Below are positions 19,401 to 25,303 of a stretch of DNA of 30,099 nucleotides, one piece after another (within the stretch, counting starts at the first letter, position 1; the number at the start of each line of letters is the position of its first letter). The stretch lies in the NCBI RefSeq assembly GCF_036703385.1, contig NZ_DATNPA010000242.1, forward strand, positions 1 through 30,099, in the 5' to 3' direction. The notes beneath the pieces are model-generated. The model was not told the DNA's origin, did no database searches, and was given only the letters and a program-made list of their open reading frames with translations. This stretch comes from Allocoleopsis sp036703385 (GTDB lineage: Bacteria; Cyanobacteriota; Cyanobacteriia; Cyanobacteriales; Coleofasciculaceae). The translations under genes were made by a program, and so were the position numbers.

Positions 19401-19654
19401 GAAACAGAGGCGCTATCATCTGAGGAAAAATTTCCGATTGTCGTAGTTTGGGTTAAGTATCTCTCTGGGTACCAATTGGTGGGAGGTAATTGGGGAAGAA
19501 GTAATGGCTTGCCATCTAACTCGTCATCCTCATCGGCTTGTTTTTTAGAGTTAAAATTTCTCCTGAGTTGCCTCAGCCATCGGACTGTTGAGAATGAGAG
19601 GGAGACTACGTTGAAAAAGCTCAAGAAACTCCTCTTTGTTGGTGTATCTTCCAC
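13439..19654 (-). CDS. pixJ: PixJ-type phototaxis receptor: eight GAF domains (six CBCR-like) plus MCP
   Basis: A 2071-residue methyl-accepting receptor predicted to sense light. GAF1 (about 290-440) is ordinary. GAF2, 3, 4, 5 and 7 carry the red/green cyanobacteriochrome signature: W-x-D (W530, W709, W888, W1067, W1433) and bilin-site Cys-His (C562, C741, C920, C1099, C1465). GAF6 has DHCF (second cysteine C1253) and C1281-Tyr in place of Cys-His. GAF8 has lost the cysteine (F1656) and the Trp (V1624). A HAMP-like segment (about 1745-1800) and an MCP signalling domain (tip around ALNASIEATRAGEYGRGFVVVADE, 1918-1941, in part) follow. No membrane helix is evident, unlike Synechocystis PixJ; residues 1-280 are unrecognised, with an acidic SGEY/ESP-rich stretch. 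Start GTG 19654 is backed by GAGGAG 6 nt upstream and overlaps pixI by 34 bp. Confidence 0.93.
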   Translation of the reverse strand: MEDTPTKRSFLSFFNVVSLSFSTVRWLRQLRRNFNSKKQADEDDELDGKPLLLPQLPPTNWYPERYLTQTTTIGNFSSDDSASVSLLWKKGILYDLVFTSRVRPSDYRVLSLGGQPYYKTVNTAIEGTPDDSGMPYPSCSDLTGHEVQKSGEYGESPGQESGEYEESPPIDSDIGDPLLSSPHPVTAQLCLPASLSDSHTASTVDSDTALQESTEYPGEFTQPDIKTTEPLTMQKLEQSEPMFNPEPQHKQSHSYVNGDWASMGAKGNPTVEMEDYFKRERQWLLNLAERMRRASNFDTINTLLEITITEVRDHLKADRVLIYRFQTETHGLVLTEAMLGGYTPSAGAFLPALIFGADNQKDYYQQQAVTLSARDSSMTSPYQVQLLKRYQVEASLSLPIIIDKQVWGLLVVQQCSTSRSWQEAEINLLYHIVTELTLNLQLGEVRSQQQRKIELEKGVGKVSAKILRNILRSLDVATVFSSATKEIRQQLQCDRVAVYRFLPDWSGDYVAESVGPDWVPLVGPNIQKVWADSYLQETQGGRYRNEETTAVDNIYTAGLTDCHIELLEQFEAKAYLIAPIFEGDKLWGLLAAFQNSGARHWEDAEISMLSLIGRQFGVALQQAEYLEKLQARTGQLAKVADQERMTARVIEKIRQTSNLDTIFETTTQEVRKLLNVERVTIYKFRDDYFGDFICESESGGWPKLVGSAWEDPYLNEHQGGRFRNNEPLVVDDVYHSGLTECHVEALEHFGVKSCLVVSIFQGQKLWGLLSAFQNSGTRHWEDNEVKLLNQVATQLGVGVQQAEYLKQLHAQNQRQKKEAQQEQSLAKVIDKIRQSLDIDAIFATTTQEVRKLLNVERVTVYKFRDDYFGDFVCESEFGGWPKLVGSGWEDPYLHEHQGGRFRNNEALVVDDVYNGGLTECHVEALEQFEVKSCLVVAIFQGQKLWGLLSAFQNSGARHWDESEVKLMMQVATQLGVALQQAEYLKQLHIQNEQFAKETQRERALARVIDKIRQTLDINTVFKTAAQEMRILLGVDRVTIYKFRDDYFGDFVFESEFGGWPKLVGSGWEDSYIQENQGGRFRSNEPLVVDDVYNGGLSQCHVDVLEDFGIKSCLVVSLFQGQKLWGLLSAFQHTGPKHWDESEVKLLMQVSAQLGVALQQSEYLTQLEEQSRQIAKTAELEQATNKIISKIRQSLEIEQIFRTTCTEMRQWLKADRVGVFRFHPDSGFNTGELVSEDVGAGFTPAMSIKVEDHCFGEKHAENYRKGRVWAVTDIYKANLADCYISTLSQFQVRSNLVVPLMQGTELWGLLCVHQCSGPRQWNKDEMQFTKQIALQCGVALEQVQYLRKVEEQSTQLATMADTQKAVAKILTRLSQSQDLDSIYRTTNREARQLLKCDRVAVYRFEPDWSGKFVAESVAKGWVQLVGPEDIQTVWPDTYLQETQGGRYRNRETFVVDDVYTIGHSECHLEILEQFEVKAYVLAPIFVADKLWGILGAYQNTGSRQWNNAEVTALTQIGQGVGTALQRVNYLEQLEQQSNKYAKLAERETNFINLLYKTGQRIAEHLQQGTLNPNTLLRATAQELRLLLKADRVAVYRFNPNWSGEFVLEDVGGSYMRLVGTEWAQVTDSLLKETKGGIYRKNEVSVVNDITTSNHLTFEQQQLEQWGTKSYVITPLFNGENLWGLLAVYQNSEARIWEEGEVKLLVQMATQLGIALQQAESLEQIQRQSQQLAEAAEREKADKEALQHEVLQLLSAVRPALEGNLTVRAPVTESEVGTVADAYNNTLQSLRGIVQQVQESSRTVAQTSQESDVAIASLTNQAQQQFQALEKALERIQTMVEFTEAVGSSAQEVEASVQQANQIVRTGDEAMNRTVDGILAIRETVAETSKRIKRLSESSQKVSRVVNLISNFTTQTQLLALNASIEATRAGEYGRGFVVVADEVRTLARQSAEAATEIEQLVQEIQKGTAEVSTVMETGIQQVAQGTHLVTDARQNLNAIIDATSRISELVEGITNATQLQTQEFQSVTQTMTEVSAIANRTSEDSKEISTSFKELLEMAQNLQASADQFKVN
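16160..18256 (-). repeat. Tandem GAF coding repeats (GAF2-GAF5 of pixJ)
   Basis: Four consecutive GAF domains whose bilin-site cysteines lie exactly 179 residues (537 bp) apart: codons at 17969-17971, 17432-17434, 16895-16897 and 16358-16360. GAF3, 4 and 5 are near-identical over long stretches, such as FRDDYFGDF, GGWPKLVGS and GQKLWGLLSAFQ. This indicates recent duplication or ongoing gene conversion within the gene. Confidence 0.85.
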
Positions 19655-20163
19655 AAGGGACTCCTCGTAATAGCCGTGACATCCAGGACAGTGCCGCCGT
19701 CTCCAGGCAAAGCCCCCAAGATAAAAGGCAGAAGCCTGGGTGGAAATAAGCCGATTGCCGCTGGTTGAAGTTGCTGCAACTCGTGTAATTCAATGTCGTT
19801 CACTTGCTGTACCACCAATCCCACTGATTGGTGATTAACCTGAACAACCATTGCTACTGGAGAAGCTCCCGCTGCCCAAGATACAGGCGGACTGCCAACA
19901 AGATGGTTTAGGTCTATCAGCCAGAGCATTTCTCCCCGCCAATTGCAAATTCCCAAAACACAACTGGGCATCTCAGGAACTGGCAGAATTTCCGCCGCGT
20001 TCAACCTGAGAATTTCTGCAATCTGCTCTAAAGGAAGCAGCGCACTGTCTTGCTGACCTAGGGGGAAGCGAAGTAGCCTCTGGCGAGTTTCTGGTGGGAG
20101 TGGCTCTAAGGTCAGAGGGTCAAGACTAGTTGCTGTTGAGCTGATAAACATTGGAGTGAGCAT
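19621..20163 (-). CDS. pixI: PixI-type CheW coupling protein
   Basis: A 180-residue CheW-domain protein that would link PixJ to PixL. After a short Pro/Thr-rich head, RLLRFPLGQQDSALLPLEQ begins the domain; SCVLGICNWRGEMLWLIDL is the typical second-strand region, and VGLVVQQVNDIEL and FILGALPGDGGTVLDVTA follow. The final 12 codons overlap the start of pixJ, implying translational coupling. It follows pixH by 152 bp, a gap filled with heptamer repeats. The start is ATG 20163, with ATG 20151 as an alternative. Position between a CheY gene and an MCP gene matches pixI in the known operon order. Confidence 0.88.
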   Translation of the reverse strand: MLTPMFISSTATSLDPLTLEPLPPETRQRLLRFPLGQQDSALLPLEQIAEILRLNAAEILPVPEMPSCVLGICNWRGEMLWLIDLNHLVGSPPVSWAAGASPVAMVVQVNHQSVGLVVQQVNDIELHELQQLQPAAIGLFPPRLLPFILGALPGDGGTVLDVTAITRSPLWKIHQQRGVS

Positions 20164-20195
20164 ATCTAAATCCTGGTTTTCTTCATCAGTCGAAC

Positions 20196-20295
20196 GGTTG
20201 AAGGTTTGAAGGTTGAAGGCTTGAAGGTTGAAGGTTTGAAGGTTGAAGGCGTCAACCTCCTTTCTTCACCAACTTTCAACCTGCCAACTTTCAAG
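20196..20295. repeat. Heptamer repeat tract between pixH and pixI
   Basis: Alternating GGTTGAA and GGTTTGAA/GGCTTGAA units (20196-20250), then inverted CAACCTTT/CAACTTTC-type units (20252-20295). It fills the gap within the operon and can fold as a hairpin. Confidence 0.75.
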
Positions 20296-20315
20296 CCCCT
20301 GTTTGGTACTAATGA

Positions 20316-20681
20316 CTAAACCACTGTCAATTGCCGGATGGTTTGCATCAGTTCTTGCTGATTCACTGGCTTGGGTATGTAAGCATCTGCTCCCAGCATT
20401 GAACCCCAAAGTTTGTCTGCCTTGCTTCCTTTCGTTGAGCAAATCACGACCGGGATTTTTTGGGTATTGGCATTAGCTTTGAGTTCTCGGCAGAGTTCAA
20501 AGCCGCTTTGTCCTGGTAAGATCACATCCAGAATCACTAAATCCGGTTTCTGGGACTGGAGTTTGAGGTAAGCTTCCTCACCACTCTTGACACTGACCAC
20601 CGTTAAACCTGCCTGTCTGAGGTAAGTAGTCAGCACCTGTGTCTCTGTCAAGCTATCTTCAACTAAAAGCACTGTAGTCAT
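20316..20681 (-). CDS. pixH: PixH-type CheY response regulator
   Basis: A single receiver domain of 121 residues, the normal CheY length. The acid pair is E8-D9, the phosphorylated residue Asp52 (LVILDVILPG), the switch residue Ser82/Thr83 (ICSTKG) and Lys104 (YIPKPV). It would accept phosphate from PixL and, with PixG, set pilus-based movement; in Synechocystis these proteins act on type IV pilus motors. It lies between pixG and pixI in the operon, 147 bp after pixG. The start ATG 20681 gives MTTVLLVEDS, a standard receiver N-terminus. Confidence 0.9.
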   Translation of the reverse strand: MTTVLLVEDSLTETQVLTTYLRQAGLTVVSVKSGEEAYLKLQSQKPDLVILDVILPGQSGFELCRELKANANTQKIPVVICSTKGSKADKLWGSMLGADAYIPKPVNQQELMQTIRQLTVV

Positions 20682-20828
20682 TTCAATATCCTGCTAAAAA
20701 ACTTGGTCATATCCCTAAGGTTGCGATGAGAGAAAAGCCGGGTTCGCCGTGTGCCGCTTCCTAGGAGTGGGACATGGGTAGAGGCCCAACTTTGTAGTTC
20801 CGCGTTGCCTCTATTTCCTGTCTTGGTG

Positions 20829-22229
20829 TCACGACAGTCGAGGAGAACTTTTGTCTGCCGATTGGGTCGCCAGACGCTCTTCCCCGTTATCTTTCATGGA
20901 TGGGACAGGTGTTAATGCCTGCGCTGATTTTTGTAGATGCATCCGTAGCATGTTCAGCATTTTCTCGGAATTGATGGGCTTAGCTAAAAAGCCTGAGGAA
21001 CCCACCATCTTGGCTCGCACGCGGTCTACAATTCCGTCATTGCTCGTGAGAATAATTACAGGTGTGTCTTTGAGAACTGAAACACGGCGAATTTGGGAAC
21101 AAATTTCATACCCGTTGGCAATGGGCATGACCAAATCTAAGAAGATCAGGTCAGGTTTGTTCTCTAGCAACATCGGTAATGCTTGCACGGGGTCGTGAAT
21201 ATTAATGCAGCGATAGCCAGCTTCTGTAAGAATTTTACGCATCGTTAGGCTATCGATCCGGCTGTCATCAATACAAGCTACTAAGGGGCTATAGGATTGA
21301 CGTTCCGGATTTGGCGGTGGTGCCTGGTTTCCAGAGGTTGCGACTGGCTTGGCTACGGCTGCGTTAGGAAAGCGGGACTTGCCAGTATGCAAATCAGCGG
21401 CAGTTGGCTTAGGGGTAGTAGGTGTAACTTTCTTGAAGGAATAACTTAAATCCTCTACTTTTCTCAGTCCGATCAATCCTTGACGGACGCAGGGCATGAT
21501 GGGTTGGGTGAGAGCCAACAGGTTCCGGTTCATCTTGACGGCTAAATCTCGGAAGGTCTGATTGCCATCTGCCAGGGTGCTTAGGTTGCGGTAGACAAAG
21601 GATGAGGTCTGCTCTTGCAACTTTTCTGGCTTCAAGATCACAGGAGCTAGGTTTGGAGAACAATCTTCCAATCCAGCTCGCTGCCAAGCCTCCCACAATT
21701 TTAGGGCATACCGCCAAGCCTGAGTCGTGGGAATTTTACGCACGTTTGCATCGTTAATATTGTCTACCAGAATTCTTCGATAGATCAGTTCTCCTCCAGC
21801 ACGATTGCGGAGTTGTTCTCCCCACTGAATGAGATCGAACAGGATTTCCATAATTTGGCCTTCAACGACCGCCTCCAGTTGTTCCTGTTGAATTTTGTCT
21901 TGTCTTACCAATTCGACTAAGGAGTCGTAATCCGGCCATTGATGCGGGTTTGCCTCCTGAGCCAACATCAGTCGTGGACAGTGACGAAACAATTGCCGAC
22001 TCCAACGGCGAATCGGATGCAACGTACTGGTACCCCAAATCAAACTTCCTAGGCAGAAATATAGTCTCCATTGCTGGTCTTGGATATTTTCAATTTTTAA
22101 ATCCAACCAACCTGTAAATCGTTCTTGGCTATAAGCTTGGATTTGGTCTGACAGTTCAGCGATGCTAACTACTTCATAGTTAGTTGTCATCAGGGGCTTC
22201 AGCGAACTGATAGATGACGGAATAAGCAT
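20829..22229 (-). CDS. pixG: PixG/PatA-type response regulator (PATAN plus receiver)
   Basis: The first gene of the operon. An N-terminal PATAN/DUF4388-type domain begins near EVVSIAELSDQIQAYSQE and contains FTGWLDLKIE and WRLYFCLGSLIWGTS, followed by helices to about residue 265, a Pro/Lys linker, and a C-terminal receiver with IDDS, phosphorylated Asp (LIFLDLVMP, about residue 365) and Lys (FLAKPI). This is the PatA/PixG family; PixG is the first gene of the pix operon. Start choice: ATG 22229 (466 residues) has GAGG about 11 nt upstream. The frame is open to TTG 22310, and ATG 22190 gives a shorter form starting MTTNYEVV. Confidence 0.88.
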   Translation of the reverse strand: MLIPSSISSLKPLMTTNYEVVSIAELSDQIQAYSQERFTGWLDLKIENIQDQQWRLYFCLGSLIWGTSTLHPIRRWSRQLFRHCPRLMLAQEANPHQWPDYDSLVELVRQDKIQQEQLEAVVEGQIMEILFDLIQWGEQLRNRAGGELIYRRILVDNINDANVRKIPTTQAWRYALKLWEAWQRAGLEDCSPNLAPVILKPEKLQEQTSSFVYRNLSTLADGNQTFRDLAVKMNRNLLALTQPIMPCVRQGLIGLRKVEDLSYSFKKVTPTTPKPTAADLHTGKSRFPNAAVAKPVATSGNQAPPPNPERQSYSPLVACIDDSRIDSLTMRKILTEAGYRCINIHDPVQALPMLLENKPDLIFLDLVMPIANGYEICSQIRRVSVLKDTPVIILTSNDGIVDRVRAKMVGSSGFLAKPINSEKMLNMLRMHLQKSAQALTPVPSMKDNGEERLATQSADKSSPRLS

Positions 22230-23216
22230 TGTGACAAAGACCTCGACTGTGAGAGTAAAGGGGTTCAGTAGCAGAGAGCAGACGCTGGAGTTTAAGCCAA
22301 ACCAACCCAATGTTTAGTGAGGCTCTTGCTGATTCATGGATTCCACAACTTCGAGTCCACCGATAAAGCCCTGTAATACGCAATCAGCAAAGCTTGAACA
22401 TTAAAGATTGAGTTCACAACACATGTAGGTAAGATGTTTCGGGATCTTGGCTAGTCGTAATACAAGTGGCTTTTCTATACGACCTTGAACACCCCCTAAA
22501 CCTCCGGACTGGGCGATGATATGCCCATGCTCCGCATACGGCAACCCCTATAGGGCACGCCCCGCCGCTATCCCTAAAGCTCCGGATTGGTAGGGGCGAA
22601 GCTAAAAGAGCAATATGTTGCAGGTAATGATCGCGCATGATATAGTGGATTGCAGATGAGTGTAATACACCTTGGTGATGCGCCAGCTAGATAGCTATCC
22701 CTTTGTGTAATTCATGGAATTAAGAATTGCTGTCTTAGGCATCTTGGCTTGTGCCTCACACTGCCTAAGCCTCAATTGCCTTGAAAACCCTGTATTACAA
22801 AAATCCTGAGTTATTTAGAATTGATTGCGATAACAACGCAGAAAAGCTAAAATACCCCTGAAGCAAGCTTTTCGTTAAGTTTGTTTGCAGCCTGGGCTAG
22901 AAAATAGACTAGCTTACAGCTTTGGTAGATTTTCTGATTTCGGGTAGCCCTTACTTAGAAGGGTCAAGTTTGTCTTAACTCTTGACCGCTTGAAAACACC
23001 CTTCCCGTTGGTGAATCGCCCCTGATCCAGCTTTGTCGTAGTTTAGTCAGTAAATCTAACTAGATCGGCTTTGGAAATTTATACTTCTTTTCGAGTATAG
23101 ATCATATCCCATGCGATAGATCTACGTAAAGAGGGGGACTTTGTCTGAGCTAAATGGCCTAATCAGCGGTTAGGCAGGTAATGGGTTCGAGTAGCTTATC
23201 AACTTTTATTTACGTA
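22230..23216. other. Roughly 990-bp leader/intergenic region upstream of the pix operon
   Basis: No convincing gene; a 74-codon minus-strand frame at 22414-22638 looks accidental. The region must hold the pix promoter. Seen: an imperfect 20-bp direct repeat (CCCTAAA-x-CTCCGGA at 22494-22507 and 22572-22585) around a GC-rich segment that looks like a dispersed-repeat fragment; a hairpin CTTAGGCA/TGCCTAAG (22734-22741 and 22762-22769); and a hairpin GGTCAAG/CTTGACC (22962-22968 and 22981-22987). A long leader fits a regulated operon, but no factor site can be named. Confidence 0.45.
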
Positions 23217-23250
23217 GATTCACGTAATTCTATGATTCACGTAGTTCTAT
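23217..23250. repeat. Adjacent 17-bp direct repeats at the ureF 3' end
   Basis: Two directly abutting copies, GATTCACGTAATTCTAT (23217-23233) and GATTCACGTAGTTCTAT (23234-23250), differ at one base and end 1 bp from the ureF stop codon. A further ACGTAGATT-like half unit lies just to the left. The shared ACGTGAAT/ATTCACGT core could be a binding site or a slippage product. Confidence 0.6.
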
Positions 23251-23251
23251 A

Positions 23252-23986
23252 CTAACTCCGGAATAAGCGCGTATATTGAGTTTCGTGAGCCATACTGGCG
23301 ATCGCCAATCCCCAGCCACAATTACTTAATTGTTCATCGTCCAAGGATAAAACGTCTTGAGTGCATCGAGTGAGGTTGACGCTAAGGTCAAGCAAGAGCT
23401 GTTGACCGACCGTCTGACCCAGGGGGATGAGTTTCACCCCAGCATTGATGAGATTAGATGCCCAACTGTGTAAGTAGCCTAAGACACACCCTGTGAGGTC
23501 TATTTGCCAGTATGCGGCAGCAAGGCCAAAAGCGATCGCATAATTACACGGTGTACCCGTAGCGGACGCTAAATCCTGTATGGGCAGAATTTCTGGAGTG
23601 GTTGGGGAAGGTGATAAATCCAGAAGCAGCCGCATTAGAGAGTTGCCCATCTGCCAACTTTGCGATCGCAACTCAGCAGTTTCCTTGGCGGCTGTCAGCC
23701 AAGCATTCCAGTATCCTAACGCCTGAACATTCCCGCTGACAACACTCTGATAGGCACGTATCATCACGGCGGCTTCCAAGCGAATCGCCCCATACCGCAG
23801 TTCTTGTTCTAGCCATTGCCACAAGTGTTCTTGGTTATTAACTACACCCGTTTCAACTAATAGTTCCAAACCATCAGAATAACTATAGGCACCGACAGGC
23901 AGCGCTGGGCTAGCCAGTTGCAACAGATGCAAGAGGGAAGAGGGTAGGAGGAACTGGGGACTGGAAAAGTTTTTTTCATCCTTCAT
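23252..23986 (-). CDS. ureF: Urease accessory protein UreF
   Basis: UreF works with UreD and the GTPase UreG in nickel insertion into urease. This 244-residue all-helical protein has the family motif LLQLASPALPVGAYSYSDGLE near the N-terminus (given in part: PALPVGAYSYSDGLE), RYGAIRLEAAVMIRAY, and a central helix region with LASATGTPCNYAIAFGLAA. The first 15 residues are a variable leader; ATG 23986 is the only good start. It follows ureE by 101 bp on the minus strand. No ureG follows; the next gene downstream is pixG, about 1 kb away. Confidence 0.93.
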   Translation of the reverse strand: MKDEKNFSSPQFLLPSSLLHLLQLASPALPVGAYSYSDGLELLVETGVVNNQEHLWQWLEQELRYGAIRLEAAVMIRAYQSVVSGNVQALGYWNAWLTAAKETAELRSQSWQMGNSLMRLLLDLSPSPTTPEILPIQDLASATGTPCNYAIAFGLAAAYWQIDLTGCVLGYLHSWASNLINAGVKLIPLGQTVGQQLLLDLSVNLTRCTQDVLSLDDEQLSNCGWGLAIASMAHETQYTRLFRS

Positions 23987-24019
23987 GCTGGTTCCTAACC
24001 CCCAATTCTTTAACAGTCA

Positions 24020-24081
24020 AACAGTGAGCATTTATCTCCTGACCAACTATCGGTAGGTCTGGTGTCAAACGGCTCACTGTT
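24020..24081. repeat. 10-bp inverted repeat between ureE and ureF
   Basis: AACAGTGAGC (24020-24029) is perfectly complementary to GCTCACTGTT (24072-24081), leaving a 42-nt loop. It lies just after the ureE stop on the transcribed strand, and its right arm is part of the TCACTGT heptamer array. It may be an mRNA hairpin that sets the ureE/ureF ratio, or simply a relic of repeat spread. Confidence 0.4.
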
Positions 24082-24100
24082 CACTGTTCACTGTTCACTG
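24074..24100. repeat. TCACTGT heptamer array over the ureE stop
   Basis: Almost four perfect 7-bp units (TCACTGT x3 plus TCACTG). On the minus strand these read CAGTGAA, encode the last residues of UreE (SEQ) and supply its TGA stop. Confidence 0.75.
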
Positions 24101-24540
24101 AAAAGGTGATGATGCCCGTAAGCCCCGCTTTCAGGTTGAAAGGATACCACTTCCTCCTTGACAGTCACTCCTAAGTGGTTCAGCATGGCCTGCAAAACGG
24201 GGTCAGGAGACAACCGTAAATAGTTAGGGGCAACCTCTAAAAGCACATGGCGATTACCCAAATGATAGGCCACTCTAAGCAAATCCACAGCCCTCTGAGA
24301 TGTCACTGTGATTACAGGTTCTGGCTTAGCCACAATCCGTACAATCACATCACCCTCCTCGGATTGTAGTAAATCCCCATCCTGTAAGACAGTACCTCGC
24401 GGTAAGCGCAGATAGACAACTCGACCCTCAGGCACTTCAAAGCGGTGGCGTGTCCGGGTACGTTCCTCAGCCGTGAGCGAGAGGGTAAAGCTGACAGGTC
24501 TGTTTACCTCAGCACTCAGACGTTGTGTAAAAGTCAGCAT
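24088..24540 (-). CDS. ureE: Urease nickel metallochaperone UreE
   Basis: UreE binds nickel and passes it to the UreG-UreF-UreD complex. This 150-residue protein has an N-terminal peptide-binding domain (EERTRTRHRFEVPEGR, LPRGTVLQDGDLL) and a C-terminal metal-binding domain with AYHLGNRH (His93 region) and a short His-rich tail (GHHH, 142-145). The long poly-His tail of some bacteria is absent. The final SEQ-stop is supplied by a CAGTGAA heptamer array, so the C-terminus may have been rewritten by the repeat. The gene starts 25 bp after the DUF4168-like gene and precedes ureF, suggesting a three-gene unit. Confidence 0.93.
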   Translation of the reverse strand: MLTFTQRLSAEVNRPVSFTLSLTAEERTRTRHRFEVPEGRVVYLRLPRGTVLQDGDLLQSEEGDVIVRIVAKPEPVITVTSQRAVDLLRVAYHLGNRHVLLEVAPNYLRLSPDPVLQAMLNHLGVTVKEEVVSFQPESGAYGHHHLFSEQ

Positions 24541-24565
24541 CAGCAGGAAATCAGAGTAGCACTGA

Positions 24566-25072
24566 TTAGTTGGGTTGAAGGCGAACTAATTCACTTTGAA
24601 TGCGTTGTTGTAATTCCGGATTGGACTGGGCCCTGACGGTAATTTCATTAAATCTACCTGTTGTCAATCCTTCATTTTCAATAAATTTCTTGGATCGCTG
24701 GCAGTAGTTCACCGCAATCCCTTGAATATCTTTTGAGAGAGCTGTTATGGATTTTGCCTCCGTGCAAGTAACGTCAGGAACAGTCTCATTACGGGTCATC
24801 TTCTGAATTTCTTCGTAGGCCGCTTTACGGTTTGTGTCGATAGATAGAACAGCTCTGGCGTAACTTTCGATGTCCTCTGTACTGACTGATGTCACAGTGG
24901 GAATAGGCGTCGGAGAATTAGATGCTGAATTAGAACCACATCCAGACAAAATCGCTGTAATTCCGGTAAGCCAACCGATGACTACCAAGAGTCGGAGAGA
25001 GGCCGCTAGAGAAATGGGGGTTCTCTCCAGAAATACACTGAGGGGATTGAGAGATATTTGTTTGTGCTCCAC
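24566..25072 (-). CDS. DUF4168-like lipoprotein
   Basis: A 168-residue predicted lipoprotein: a hydrophobic segment (about 22-42) ends in the lipobox L42-S-G-C45, so Cys45 would be lipidated after cleavage. After a Ser/Thr/Pro linker, the globular part (about 65-168) has the DUF4168-type ending GLTTGRFNEITVRAQS-NPEL (in part). Two cysteines (in VTCTEA and NYCQRS) match a pair in the next paralogue and may form a disulfide. The function of the family is unknown. GTG 25072 is supported by AAGGG 7 nt upstream. It is 25 bp upstream of ureE on the same strand, so it may be co-transcribed with ureE-ureF, though no link to nickel is seen. Confidence 0.65.
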   Translation of the reverse strand: MEHKQISLNPLSVFLERTPISLAASLRLLVVIGWLTGITAILSGCGSNSASNSPTPIPTVTSVSTEDIESYARAVLSIDTNRKAAYEEIQKMTRNETVPDVTCTEAKSITALSKDIQGIAVNYCQRSKKFIENEGLTTGRFNEITVRAQSNPELQQRIQSELVRLQPN

Positions 25073-25223
25073 TTTATTTCCCTTCTGAATTCTGCTTAGT
25101 TAAGGTTGACACAACACAGCGAAGGGGTTGTTCATCAATTAAAGATGGTACATGAGGTCGCCCAATCCTGAAAGTATCCCTGTAGGACTGACGCACGCAA
25201 CTGTCAGGCTTCAATAATCCCCA

Positions 25224-25249
25224 AGCCCTGCCCATAAGGGGACAGGGCT
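25224..25249. terminator. GC-rich hairpin downstream of the second DUF4168-like gene
   Basis: AGCCCTG (25224-25230) pairs with CAGGGCT (25243-25249), with an inner CCC/GGG pairing. It lies about 55 nt after the stop of the minus-strand gene ending at 25304 and before the next minus-strand gene. There is no clear T-run on the transcribed side, so it may stop transcription weakly or simply stabilise mRNA. Confidence 0.4.
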
Positions 25250-25303
25250 AATCCACAATCGTAAATCTAAAATCCAAAATCGGTTGACCCTGCCTGTAAG
25301 AGC

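Noticed and set aside
22414..22638. 74-codon minus-strand ORF in the pix leader
   Set aside because: Composition is not protein-like, it overlaps GC-rich repeat fragments, and no ribosome site was seen.
23170..23200. GGGTTCGAGT resembling a tRNA T-loop
   Set aside because: The flanking bases do not form the 5-bp T stem, and no acceptor or anticodon arm could be found.
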